Part shown: in pieces, positions 53,801 to 61,542 of the stretch
How the letters are laid out: each line of letters starts with the position of its first letter
Position numbering within the stretch: the first letter of the stretch is position 1
Source: Bacteroidaceae bacterium
GTDB taxonomy: Bacteria > Bacteroidota > Bacteroidia > Bacteroidales > Bacteroidaceae
Assembly (NCBI GenBank): GCA_017651315.1
Contig: JAGCDE010000001.1
Coordinates: 33,825-97,824 of the forward strand
Direction: 5' to 3'
DNA length: 64,000 nucleotides
The notes under the pieces: generated by a model
Told to the model about the DNA's origin: nothing
What the model saw: only the letters and a program-made list of their open reading frames with translations
Database searches by the model: none
Translations under genes and position numbers: made by a program

Positions 53801-54313
53801 AGTTATGGGCGTTACACTGAAAGACAGTTCCTTGCTTGCTGCATCATCATTAGGATCAATGGTGTTGAGCAGCGGAGGCCAGTGCGATGTAATCGTGAAA
53901 TCGACCTGAAAGCCGCCGGGAACGTTGGCTGCTGCTTTAAGCACCTTTTTCATCAGCTTAATCCAGTTGTCGGTCCCCCATCCGTAGTCAGGCGTATAAT
54001 CGTTTTCATATCGCACGCCGTGGGTCATAATCATCGCCACTTCCACGCCGCCAAATCCCTTTTCCGCAAGTTCGGAAATCTGTTTCTCTATATAATCGTT
54101 ATCATCCTCACCAGCCGATGCATCCGGAAACCACATACGTGCCATTGGCTTTGCATGTGCATCGGGGGTAAGGAAACTCTCGATGACACTCTTACTCTCA
54201 TTAACAATCCGGCTGAACCCCGGAGACGGGGCAAGCAATGCCACGACCATTAAAACTCCCGGCAGATGCTTGCCAATGGCTTGTGGTAAGAAACGTTTCT
54301 TGTCGTAATTCAT
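50888..54313 (-). CDS. GH106-like glycosyl hydrolase (alpha-L-rhamnosidase type)
   Basis: The start is set at ATG 54313 (MNYDKKRF), giving 1141 residues with a hydrophobic signal segment (LPGVLMVVALLAPSPGFS). The N-terminus SFLTPDAHAKPMARMWFPDA and LAEKGFGGVEVAMIMTHG matches the GH106 'Pp...rP..RwWwp...aGfgGVEi' region. A TIM-barrel-like middle part and beta-sandwich C-terminal domains follow. GH106 enzymes cut rhamnose from rhamnogalacturonan. The C-terminus (YNLKGQRI to GGTKVFSE) resembles that of the C10 protease. Single-gene unit. Confidence 0.82.
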   Translation of the reverse strand: MNYDKKRFLPQAIGKHLPGVLMVVALLAPSPGFSRIVNESKSVIESFLTPDAHAKPMARMWFPDASAGEDDNDYIEKQISELAEKGFGGVEVAMIMTHGVRYENDYTPDYGWGTDNWIKLMKKVLKAAANVPGGFQVDFTITSHWPPLLNTIDPNDDAASKELSFSVTPITADDIANGTIKLELPLQKTTAPPSTFGPTAYDHFLFTDRFVSAVLVRIADIQVQPGENAAQNRTRYVFDFKSLTPITDRVAVIPGAGYAAGVPDRAAATAHEWDYDRICSFFGPESDGPWTRCNGKQDEDMNRKRMADWQEEYQVSLHGIDVNVSEGAGNPQVGDWVVLSTFCRGTGQSLVGASTMRNGIFALNYFNAEGTKALTDYWEQMFARDPELLMLMMANPGNYFEDSIELTSVSSYWASSFLDNMPDGYPYMDILPTVAASKYISSGFMGVTVTDYFSFTGDDGLADRIYEDYSDRLAELYVKHRVTGVADWARKTVGWGFRSQTFHLPGLEIGRAAMLADVPECDNNAKGDGIRYQAGTVNIADREFLSMEAMTGPAIGYANMGDLLTELGQNYSDGITRAVLHGTPYTKTFNGYCSEWPGWLPFAAGSYGSSFTYREAYWPDFGTETGFMSRVQAVLQKGVAKIDLAVLIDKESSFDFESKNRFQKLLDSGYSYNLVSESVLSHPNAVVSNGVLAPEGPAYKALIVDHVNVISITAMQRLVEYADAGLPIILFESDIKRVYGSDRDADIEVAKMHLNNARVVATEEDIPDVLTELGISSHAKYHIPQLEATLYKDVTDGTNYYYLYNNAFPDNSAMMGNHQGDRYKGEDKVLRNMTVTLQGDGVPYRLDPYTGKIAQIADYKAGAAGVTFTIDRMSGGSAMIYAVTPDEGTFNKVAGNKIFNVEEKKPIDMSTDKWQLIIHSYGPDPDSRDPGDSKVTDVDFGMQPLGKWCDMQVTSEQLDMLGVSDMKYVSGTGEYTITFTLPDDFDDNDGAFIAYSYGRDQVGTLIVNGTELPANNASDRVDAGTLLTVGLNTLTIRLNTTMYGRTYYEHSGYLDRGVVYGMGEGVMDQPAPETYYNGLLCVSIIPYIAKAMDTPNAIRHLPATDNQPASSFAPIYNLKGQRIGTPQRGVNIIGGTKVFSE

Positions 54314-54426
54314 CCTAAGTTTCCGTTTTTGACTCTTATAATACTTAATTCTTCTTTGTTCTAACACGCTTTACCTGCTTGCCTTATGTGTTACTGTTGC
54401 AAAGGTTTGAATAATAATTGCAAATA

Positions 54427-54459
54427 CAAAGATATAAGTCAAAAAGTTCATAGCACAAA
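54427..54459 (-). promoter_or_regulatory. Promoter of the GH106-like gene
   Basis: Minus strand: TTTG (54459-54456), 21-base spacer, TATCTTTG (54434-54427). The -7 element is a consensus match; the spacing is slightly long. It is about 115 bases upstream of the ATG. Confidence 0.5.
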
Positions 54460-54982
54460 AGGATCAGTTTCTATTGTGCCTATCACTTTCCCACGCAGAA
54501 TCTACTTTCCGATGCAGAAGTTACTATCTGCAAATATAAGTGTCTGATAATCAGTGCAAACACCTTTGTTTTGAGGTGTCTAAAGTGACTCCGAGGGACG
54601 GTGGGGGGACGCAAAATAGGCAAAAATCTGCAAATATGACTGCCTTCAAAAAAAGAAAATGCAAACATCTGCAAAAACGATTTTCCAGTTCTTTGCACGT
54701 TTACACTTTTTAACGCAGATTTTTGCACATTCTTGCAATCGCTGAGAAGCGAGCAGCGAATGAATTTGTTGTACCCTTTAGTGATGCTCATTGTCATTTC
54801 TACCCCTTTCTAGAAACGCATTTGATGACAAGGTTTCATTGCCGGAAGATAAAAGGTTTAGTTTAGGTTATGTATATTTAATATGGGAATAAACTAAACC
54901 AAATTGTGTATTATCAAGCCGAGCTGTCTGCTTCTTTTTTCTTTTGGACAGCAAACCTACTTCCATTTATCTTTCTTTTTGA
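54460..54982. other. Non-coding gap with short inverted repeats
   Basis: Roughly 520 bases with no credible gene. TGCAAA-type motifs recur. A hairpin lies at 54560-54579 (ACACCT stem) and an 11-bp perfect inverted repeat at 54855-54865 and 54890-54900 (GGTTTAGTTTA). A frame on the minus strand (54483-54797) has no coding character. Confidence 0.5.
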
Positions 54983-55004
54983 GTAAGCACCCGGTGAACC
55001 ACGT
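54983..55004. repeat. IS66 left terminal inverted repeat
   Basis: GTAAGCACCCGGTGAACCACGT, matching the inverse of 57647-57668 at 20 of 22 positions. Confidence 0.9.
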
Positions 55005-55028
55005 ATTTTAAGCGTGTCCTTTGTGCCG

Positions 55029-55036
55029 TATCTTTG
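55029..55036 (+). promoter_or_regulatory. -7 element (TATCTTTG) of the IS66 operon
   Basis: TATCTTTG lies 22 bases before the tnpA ATG and matches TAnnTTTG. The -33 has only TTTA at 19 bases, so the promoter is likely weak. Confidence 0.45.
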
Positions 55037-55057
55037 CTGCGACAAATTTTCGTGATT

Positions 55058-55444
55058 ATGCTCAGCAAAGAAGAAGTATCGGATGTGATATTGTATTGTA
55101 AGGAACACGGGTGCACTTACAAGGATCGTCTGGGAGAACTTGGTATTCCCGAGTGGAAGTTCTATGACTCAAAGTACAAGTATGCCTTACGGGAGCGCGG
55201 TGACAGGGCAAGAGGACAGTTCCTTCAGCTGAAGTCCGGCGCAGACGGGAGCCTGACTCCGTTCCCGTCATTTGACAGCCCCAAGACCGGCCGCAGGGCC
55301 GACAAGTCAAACCGGTGTCCATTACCGCACGGTATGCTGAGCATAGAACTTCAGACAGCCACGGGCACCATGATGCGCATTCAGGGTGACATGACCCCGG
55401 AGCATCTGGCAGCCATAATACAGTCATCGTCTCGTCATGTTTAG
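55058..55444 (+). CDS. tnpA: IS66 accessory protein TnpA
   Basis: This 128-residue protein begins at ATG 55058 (MLSKEEVSDVILYCKEHGCT). The helix-turn-helix-like N-terminus (VILYCKEHGCTYKDRLGELG) fits the small first ORF of IS66 elements. The C-terminal end (MMRIQGDMTPEHLAAIIQ) resembles the family's 'DvstL..ll..l' tail. It overlaps tnpB by eight bases. It is thought to aid DNA binding in transposition. Confidence 0.85.
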   Translation: MLSKEEVSDVILYCKEHGCTYKDRLGELGIPEWKFYDSKYKYALRERGDRARGQFLQLKSGADGSLTPFPSFDSPKTGRRADKSNRCPLPHGMLSIELQTATGTMMRIQGDMTPEHLAAIIQSSSRHV

Positions 55445-55808
55445 CCTTACCGACAGCCTCAGGTACTGGTACTACAACCGCCCTACAGACATGCGCAAGA
55501 GTTTCCACACACTTGGCGGCATAGTGACCGACGTGATGAAGCGTGACCCTTACAGCGGTGAGGTGTTCATCTTCATGAACAAAAGACGTACACGCATCAA
55601 GCTCCTGCACTGGGAGCCGGGAGGTATGGTGATATACTCCAAGATGCTGGAGACGGGCACCTTCGGCAGTCCCTCGGACATATCTGAAGACGATGCTTCG
55701 GCAAGCATAGAGTGGCGTGAGCTGGTGCTCATAGTGGAGGGTATGATGGAGAACCCCGACGGTCGCCGGCAGAGGCTGGACAGCCTGAGGAAACTGCGTT
55801 TCGGATAG
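55437..55808 (+). CDS. tnpB: IS66 accessory protein TnpB
   Basis: A 123-residue IS66 Orf2 protein. The family signature is clear (WYYNRPTDMRKSFHTLGGIV, VFIFMNKRRTRIKLLHWEPGG, RLDSLRKLRFG). It overlaps tnpA by eight bases and is followed 83 bases later by tnpC. It is required with TnpA and TnpC for IS66 transposition. Confidence 0.95.
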   Translation: MFSLTDSLRYWYYNRPTDMRKSFHTLGGIVTDVMKRDPYSGEVFIFMNKRRTRIKLLHWEPGGMVIYSKMLETGTFGSPSDISEDDASASIEWRELVLIVEGMMENPDGRRQRLDSLRKLRFG

Positions 55809-55891
55809 CAATATTTAACAAAGAAAAACGACTCTACACTTGTGTATAACCGCGATTTTCAGTACCTTTACAATGTAAAGGAAAGACAGCG

Positions 55892-57502
55892 GTGACACAG
55901 TCCGAGCACATAAAACTCATAGATAAATACAATGCTCTCAAGGCAGAACTTGATGCTGCCCGTGAGGAGATGAAGGCCGCCCTTGAGAAACTCTCCGTCC
56001 AGATGGAGAAGAACTCCGCCCTTGAGGATGAGGTGGCGTCTCTCAAGGACCAGCTCTACTGGCTGCGCAAGAAGGTGTTCGGCAAGATGAGCGAAAAGAA
56101 CCTGCCCGTTGACCCACGGCAGCTCAACCTCTTTGAGACGGGACCCATGAGTGAGGATGAGCAGGCCGAGCTCAGGAAAGCCGTCACACAGCAGGAACAG
56201 ACAATCACAAGGACCATCACCGTAAGCAAACCCTCCCGCAAGCCTATAGACACCACCCGTCTCCCTGTGGAGGAGATCAACATATATCCCGATGGCACCA
56301 CCACTCCTGAGGGCGCTCTGAAGGACGGGTACGTGGAGATAGGAACCGAAGAGACGCTGCGCATGGAGACCGTACCGGCAAGGGTGTATGTGGTCAGGAC
56401 CATCCGCCACAAGGTGATGCTCAGGAGCGACGCCGGCAAGTATCCCGAAGACCGCACGATACTCACGCCCTCTCTTCCGCCTGCACCCATAAGCAAGTGC
56501 ATAGCCGGCGCATCGGTGCTGACAGACATCATAGTAGGCAAGTACATGTACCACCTGCCGTTCTACCGCCAGATACAGCAGTACCGCGAGTACGGTGTGA
56601 GCCTGAACGACTCCACGGTTGGCGGCTGGTACGAGGCGGCGGTGGAGAAACTCAAGCTCCTTTATGACCTGCTGCGTCAGAAGATACTCTCCAGCGAGTA
56701 CATCCAGGTTGACGAAAGCGTGATACCGGTGCTTGACGATGAGAGACACAAGGCAAGGAAAGGATACGAATGGTGTGTCAGGGACGGCCTGACAGGCGAC
56801 GTCATGTTCTATTACGACCGTGGCAGCCGCTCGGGGCGTGTGGCACGTGAGCTGCTTGGCGGTTACCGCGGCTTTGCCCAGACCGACGGCTATGAGGTCT
56901 ATGATCAGTTTGAATCCATGGAGGGCATCACCATGTGCGGATGCTGGGCGCATGCCAGACGCAAGTTTGCCGATGCCCTGAAAGAGAACAGGACCCTGTC
57001 ATCGGAGGCTCTCTATTACATATCACGTCTGTATGCCGTGGAAAGCAAGGCTGACGATGAAGGTCTGAAACCGGAGAAACGCATGGAGCTGAGGAGGGAG
57101 AAGTCATATCCCGTGATACAGGCCTTTGAGAAATGGATGCAGACACGCTTCCCTCAAGTGTCGCCGCAGAGCCGCATGGGCAAGGCCATAGCATATACAT
57201 ACGCCTTGCTGCCCAGACTGTCGCGTTACGTCAACGACGGCAGGATAAACATAGACAACAACCTTATAGAGAACGCCATCAGGCCGCTGGCTCTGGGACG
57301 CAAGAACTACCTCTTCTGCGGTAACGACGCATCGGCATACCGTGCGGCCATAGTCTATTCACTTATAGGCACCTGCAAGGCAGCCGGCGTGGAACCGCGA
57401 CTATGGATGGAGGATGCGCTACGTCAGATACCGTATTATGAACGTGACGGCAGGGACCTGGCTGATCTGCTGCCGCGTGAGTGGGCAAAGAGACACAAGT
57501 GA
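55892..57502 (+). CDS. tnpC: IS66 family transposase TnpC (DDE)
   Basis: A 536-residue transposase starting at GTG 55892 (MTQSEHIKLIDKYNALKAEL). It has an N-terminal coiled coil (about 5-60), the IS66 zinc-binding or DNA-binding part and a DDE domain. Catalytic D274 (QVDESVIPVL), D332 (TDGYEVYD) and E460 (NNLIENAIRPLALGRKNYLF) are intact. The C-terminal IS66 domain (YSLIGTCKAAGVEPRLWMEDAL) is present, so the element is likely competent. It is preceded by a GGAAAG motif that may act as a ribosome site. Confidence 0.95.
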   Translation: MTQSEHIKLIDKYNALKAELDAAREEMKAALEKLSVQMEKNSALEDEVASLKDQLYWLRKKVFGKMSEKNLPVDPRQLNLFETGPMSEDEQAELRKAVTQQEQTITRTITVSKPSRKPIDTTRLPVEEINIYPDGTTTPEGALKDGYVEIGTEETLRMETVPARVYVVRTIRHKVMLRSDAGKYPEDRTILTPSLPPAPISKCIAGASVLTDIIVGKYMYHLPFYRQIQQYREYGVSLNDSTVGGWYEAAVEKLKLLYDLLRQKILSSEYIQVDESVIPVLDDERHKARKGYEWCVRDGLTGDVMFYYDRGSRSGRVARELLGGYRGFAQTDGYEVYDQFESMEGITMCGCWAHARRKFADALKENRTLSSEALYYISRLYAVESKADDEGLKPEKRMELRREKSYPVIQAFEKWMQTRFPQVSPQSRMGKAIAYTYALLPRLSRYVNDGRINIDNNLIENAIRPLALGRKNYLFCGNDASAYRAAIVYSLIGTCKAAGVEPRLWMEDALRQIPYYERDGRDLADLLPREWAKRHK

Positions 57503-57564
57503 ACGGATATGATCCGAATCACGCACACTGACCGGGTGGCGGTGCTCCGAAATCAAGACCTGAT

Positions 57565-57624
57565 CAACTTGTAGCAACTTGATTCAACTTGTGGCAACTT
57601 GATGCAACTTGTACCAACTTGGTA
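57565..57624. repeat. Six 10-bp direct repeats in the IS66 right end
   Basis: CAACTTGNNN is repeated six times with an exact 10-bp period, between the tnpC stop and the right terminal repeat. The period equals one helical turn, so a protein could bind all on one face. Confidence 0.85.
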
Positions 57625-57646
57625 AAGAGATTACGAGATTTGCAAT

Positions 57647-57668
57647 ACGTGGTTTATCGGGTGCTTAC
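57647..57668. repeat. IS66 right terminal inverted repeat
   Basis: Near-inverse of 54983-55004, immediately followed by the target duplication CTTTTTGA. Confidence 0.9.
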
Positions 57669-57817
57669 CTTTTTGAAAGCATTATACCACATATTATTGA
57701 ACTTATTTTTTAGGTTCAAATAATACATTTTATCTGCTGCCAAAGATGCTTTATGAACAGGATGCCATGTGGGTTTCCCAAGTGAAATGATGACTTTTGG
57801 TGTCAAGACAAAAGCAA

Positions 57818-60220
57818 TTAATTATCTTTATTTTGTAAGGAACATGTGATGTCATCTAACAATTCCTGAGCTTTAACAATATAGGTATTCATACTCTTTG
57901 CATTTAGTTTTGATAAAGAATTATAAATACTAATCGCTTCTTCACACGTTTGCTTGGCTTCATTATATTTTTTGCCTTCGTTTTGAGATATGGCTAATAA
58001 TAGATAAGACATTCCAATATATTCAGTATAGACTCCTGGTTCTTTTTTGTCAAGAAACTGGTATATTTTTAAAACGGCTTTCATTTCTTTTTCCGATTCT
58101 TGGTATTGTTTCTGTTCTGAATAATACATATACAGATTTCTTAGAATACTAATCATAAATGAAGTTAAATCTTTCGGAATAAAAACAGATTTATTCCAAT
58201 AGAGAATAAGAGCTTCTTCCATTTCTTCATCAGCTTCAAGTATTCTTTTTTGAAAAGTATGGATATTGGCAAGATAGCAGAGCGTGTTTATCGCATGACA
58301 TGTATATGTACCCGGGTTCCTTTTGATAAGAGATCTGCAAATAATAAGAACTTCTTTGAATTCGGATTCTGCTTCATTGTGTCTATTTTGATGAAAATGC
58401 ATAATAGCTGAATCATGAAGCACGTTTGTCATGTGAATGATATCGGTATCGGGAGTCGAATTAGGAAGACTCCAATATACTTCTAATAATTCCTTGATTT
58501 CTTTTTCGGCCTTATTATATTGATTGTGTATTGTATGTAAAAGTACAAGATTGCAGAGGGTACCTATAACAAAACAATTATATGCTTCTGGATTTGTTTC
58601 AGTATGTTTTCTATATATTTCCAATACATTATTATATTCCTTTTCTGCTATCTCCCAATCTTTTGTAATACTATACAGATTTGCTATGTTATTTAGAGTG
58701 TTAGCAACTTCATTCATATATACATCAGGATTTTCTTTTGCTAAATCCTGAATAATATTAAGAGCTTCTTGAAACTCTACCTCAGCTTTATCATATTTTT
58801 TAGTGGATTTATGATTAATGGCTATTCCATTAAGACATGTGGCCAAATCGTGCATGTATGCATAGGGATTGTCTTTTGATAATTGGCGATATATATTGAG
58901 CGCTTCTGCATATTTTTCTTCTGCCTCTTGATATTTTTTAAGGGTATCATATAATGCTGCTAAATTGTGAAGAGTCATAGCGACACCACTAAGAAATTGG
59001 GAATCATCCTTTGATAATTTTCGATAAATCTCCAAAGCCTTTTTATATTCTTTTTCTGCGATATCAGGTAGATTATATCTATTATGCAAATTTGCCAAGT
59101 TATTTAGAACCATTGCAACATGCTTTTCATATAAAAGAGGATTAGTGCTTGATAAATCATTATATACGTCAAGAGCCTCCTTATATGCTTTTTCCGAATC
59201 ATCAAAACGATGAAGTGTTGCATAAAGATTTCCAAGGTTGTTGAGAATTGTTGCTATATTATGACTGTATGTGTTTGAATCTTCATGGTAAAGAATTCTA
59301 TATTCGTTCAACGCATTTTTGTATTCTTCTTCTGCTTCGTAGAATCGATTTAGACAACTATGAATAAGACCTAGATTGTTGAAAATATCTGCTATATATA
59401 AAATATGATTAAATTTCGGAGTTTCCTTTTTTGCTTGGACATCCTTCATTGAACTTATGAAAGATTGTTCTGCTAAATGATACAGTTTTTGATTGAATAA
59501 GTAAACACCCCAATTAATCTTAAGACGAAATAAGTCGTACTTTTTTATACTTTTATCTGCTAATTCTAAAACTTTTTGTGCATAGTATACGAATTTATCT
59601 CGCCATTCAGCTGTTCCGTCTTCATTGAGATTCTCAATAGAAACAATAGCAGCTTCGATATCATACTTTGCAGATTTATCTTCAATTTTTTTAAGGTGTT
59701 GTTTTATTTCTTGAAAGCTGTTTACTAAAGACTTAATCTCTTTAGGGGCAGGATTGTCTATTTTTACCTTATTTCTTTTTTCCGCAAATAGTATTACTTC
59801 CTGTTCGAAAACTTGATGGTTGGTAGGAATAATATTTAATTCAACAACTATTGTTTTATTATTTGTTTGTAACAAATCTGTGATTTTGTCTGTAGAAAGA
59901 AGAGCATAAAAAATTCTATGCGATTCTTCTCCAATTTGACAGAGGAAGAACGCACATCCTCTATCGGCCTTGAATCCTTCAAGGTATTCTCGTTCAATTC
60001 TAAAGGAATCTTCTTCGATATTTGTTGTTCCTTTTATCTGGAGAGGAACTCTATATAAGAAATTACCAACGCAATGAGATTCATTTTTGTATATATAAAT
60101 ATCTCCATCCCAAATCGGAGTCTTATCATTTGAGGTAATATAAGGCTCTAATTTTGGGCATTTGTCTATGTATTCTTCAACAACTCGTACTGCTGCTCTT
60201 TCTATTTTGTTGGTATTCAT
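57818..60220 (-). CDS. DUF4365-like N-terminal domain fused to tetratricopeptide repeats
   Basis: This 800-residue protein is encoded by AT-rich DNA. Residues 1-160 match the DUF4365 fold, a PD-(D/E)xK nuclease relative: IWDGDIYIYKN (D38, D40) then VPLQIKGTT (Q61, K63) and a Trp/Tyr-rich sheet (CAFFLCQIGEES). From about 200 to 780 the protein is built of about ten 50-residue helical TPR pairs (e.g. NNLANLHNRYNLPDIAEKEYKKALEIYRKL). DUF4365-bearing proteins occur in defence islands. It follows the HNH-like gene by one base, so the two are coupled. No phage target is known. Confidence 0.75.
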   Translation of the reverse strand: MNTNKIERAAVRVVEEYIDKCPKLEPYITSNDKTPIWDGDIYIYKNESHCVGNFLYRVPLQIKGTTNIEEDSFRIEREYLEGFKADRGCAFFLCQIGEESHRIFYALLSTDKITDLLQTNNKTIVVELNIIPTNHQVFEQEVILFAEKRNKVKIDNPAPKEIKSLVNSFQEIKQHLKKIEDKSAKYDIEAAIVSIENLNEDGTAEWRDKFVYYAQKVLELADKSIKKYDLFRLKINWGVYLFNQKLYHLAEQSFISSMKDVQAKKETPKFNHILYIADIFNNLGLIHSCLNRFYEAEEEYKNALNEYRILYHEDSNTYSHNIATILNNLGNLYATLHRFDDSEKAYKEALDVYNDLSSTNPLLYEKHVAMVLNNLANLHNRYNLPDIAEKEYKKALEIYRKLSKDDSQFLSGVAMTLHNLAALYDTLKKYQEAEEKYAEALNIYRQLSKDNPYAYMHDLATCLNGIAINHKSTKKYDKAEVEFQEALNIIQDLAKENPDVYMNEVANTLNNIANLYSITKDWEIAEKEYNNVLEIYRKHTETNPEAYNCFVIGTLCNLVLLHTIHNQYNKAEKEIKELLEVYWSLPNSTPDTDIIHMTNVLHDSAIMHFHQNRHNEAESEFKEVLIICRSLIKRNPGTYTCHAINTLCYLANIHTFQKRILEADEEMEEALILYWNKSVFIPKDLTSFMISILRNLYMYYSEQKQYQESEKEMKAVLKIYQFLDKKEPGVYTEYIGMSYLLLAISQNEGKKYNEAKQTCEEAISIYNSLSKLNAKSMNTYIVKAQELLDDITCSLQNKDN

Positions 60221-60221
60221 T

Positions 60222-61376
60222 TCAATTTTGATTATGTCCTATTATTCCTTGTTTCTTTAATACGGATTCGATAGCTATAGCAATGCTATGTACAGTTTCA
60301 CGTTCTGCTAATTTCGTTTCTTCTGAAAATATACCTAAAAATATATCCTTCATTATAGAATCAGTAAGTTCAATAGGAATGTTCATCTGTTCCCAAAGCA
60401 TGGAAATAACTCTGACATAATGTTTTTTCTTAATATTTATTGCAAATTTGATAAAGGTACTGATTGCAGACTCCATAACGTCTCTATCAATGACTAATTT
60501 GTTCTCCGTTTCTTCGTTACAAGAATTGAATTTTGCCCTTTTTATGGTATCACTAATAACATTGAATAGATAATCTTCTGGTAGATTATCCGTTTTTTCG
60601 AAATAACCTATCAATATAAAATCTGATATAATAAAAGTGAGCACGTTATCCTTGTAATTACAGTATTGGAATCCTCTTTGAGTATCCTTGCAATAGTTTG
60701 GACAATATAGTAATTTGTACTTAAAAATATCTGGATTTGGTTTGTTTCGTTCGTTGAGCTGACCATTATTGTCAAGGTATGATAGCAGCATTTTATGTAG
60801 TGCTTTTGATGTTGATTCGTCAAGTTGGAATCCGAAATTCTTACGACAAGAATTCATTCTCCATATAACAGAAATCCAGAAATAATAAGCTATGGTACCA
60901 TCAATTCCTTTGTCTTGTTTAAACGCATCAGCATATGGGGATTCTAATAGATCAGCTAAAAGCCTTTCACATGTAGGACAAAACACATAATCTCTTGCGT
61001 CTGGATTATTTTTTAATTCCTCAATACGCTTCTCGTCATTAAGGCTGTCCTCATTAAATATTTCGTCGTATTTAGTGCTTGGAATGGCTCCAACGTATGT
61101 TGATCTGCCTATACCGGTAATTGATATTTGCAAATCTCTTCCCCTCTTACCAGAATTATCATAACTATCATATATTGACACCAAGAAACTCGGCACAATG
61201 TGTGAATTGGTTTTTGACGCATCCGCTTTACCACATATCAAGCATGGACCATGTTCATAGTGAATATCAACAGATGTGTTTTCTTCATTCCTTTTCTTCT
61301 TTTTTGTCTTAGCCCTATATGTTTTAGCATGTGCTTTCTTGAGCATATGCAATCTTCGAATTGCAGGATTTATCAT
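60222..61376 (-). CDS. HNH-like zinc-finger protein coupled to the DUF4365-TPR gene
   Basis: This 384-residue protein has a basic N-terminus (KKAHAKTYRAKTKKKKR) and a treble-clef HNH-like cluster: C45-L-I-C48, then H59 in SHIVPSFLV, and C133-P-T-C136 (FCPTCERLLADLL). The arrangement C-x2-C ... SHIxP ... C-x2-C is characteristic of a group of HNH endonuclease-like defence proteins. The rest is helical with no clear domain. The stop lies one base before the start of the DUF4365-TPR gene. The nuclease role is inferred; residues for catalysis beyond the His are not evident. Confidence 0.65.
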   Translation of the reverse strand: MINPAIRRLHMLKKAHAKTYRAKTKKKKRNEENTSVDIHYEHGPCLICGKADASKTNSHIVPSFLVSIYDSYDNSGKRGRDLQISITGIGRSTYVGAIPSTKYDEIFNEDSLNDEKRIEELKNNPDARDYVFCPTCERLLADLLESPYADAFKQDKGIDGTIAYYFWISVIWRMNSCRKNFGFQLDESTSKALHKMLLSYLDNNGQLNERNKPNPDIFKYKLLYCPNYCKDTQRGFQYCNYKDNVLTFIISDFILIGYFEKTDNLPEDYLFNVISDTIKRAKFNSCNEETENKLVIDRDVMESAISTFIKFAINIKKKHYVRVISMLWEQMNIPIELTDSIMKDIFLGIFSEETKLAERETVHSIAIAIESVLKKQGIIGHNQN

Positions 61377-61542
61377 AACTATATGAATTTGTTTTCAATT
61401 AAACACTGAATAGAATTGCATATCAATTATAGTCTGTTAATATGTAGAATACCGTTGAAGGGTAATAGAGTCTTAATGTAAATAGGGTAATTTGCATATT
61501 CCCTAATAGAGCTCCATGCTTAATGTTAATCAGTACAATTAA

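Larger units (their letters stand above)
54983..57668 (+). mobile_element. IS66 family insertion sequence (complete)
   Basis: The 2686-base element has 22-bp terminal inverted repeats: GTAAGCACCCGGTGAACCACGT at 54983-55004 and its near inverse at 57647-57668 (two differences). It is flanked by a perfect 8-bp target duplication CTTTTTGA (54975-54982 and 57669-57676), the length expected for IS66. It carries three genes in IS66 order. The duplication being perfect indicates a recent insertion. Confidence 0.95.

Noticed and set aside
54483-54797. Minus-strand ORF in the gap before IS66
   Set aside because: No domain, no promoter and codon use unlike neighbours; spans hairpins and repeated TGCAAA motifs.
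55868-56953. Minus-strand frame across the IS66 transposase gene
   Set aside because: It is a shadow of the GC-rich transposase gene, which shows intact DDE residues and inverted repeats.
57565-57624. Possible CRISPR array
   Set aside because: Repeats are 10 bp with no spacers and lie inside IS66; there is no cas gene. No other regular repeat-spacer pattern was seen in the window.
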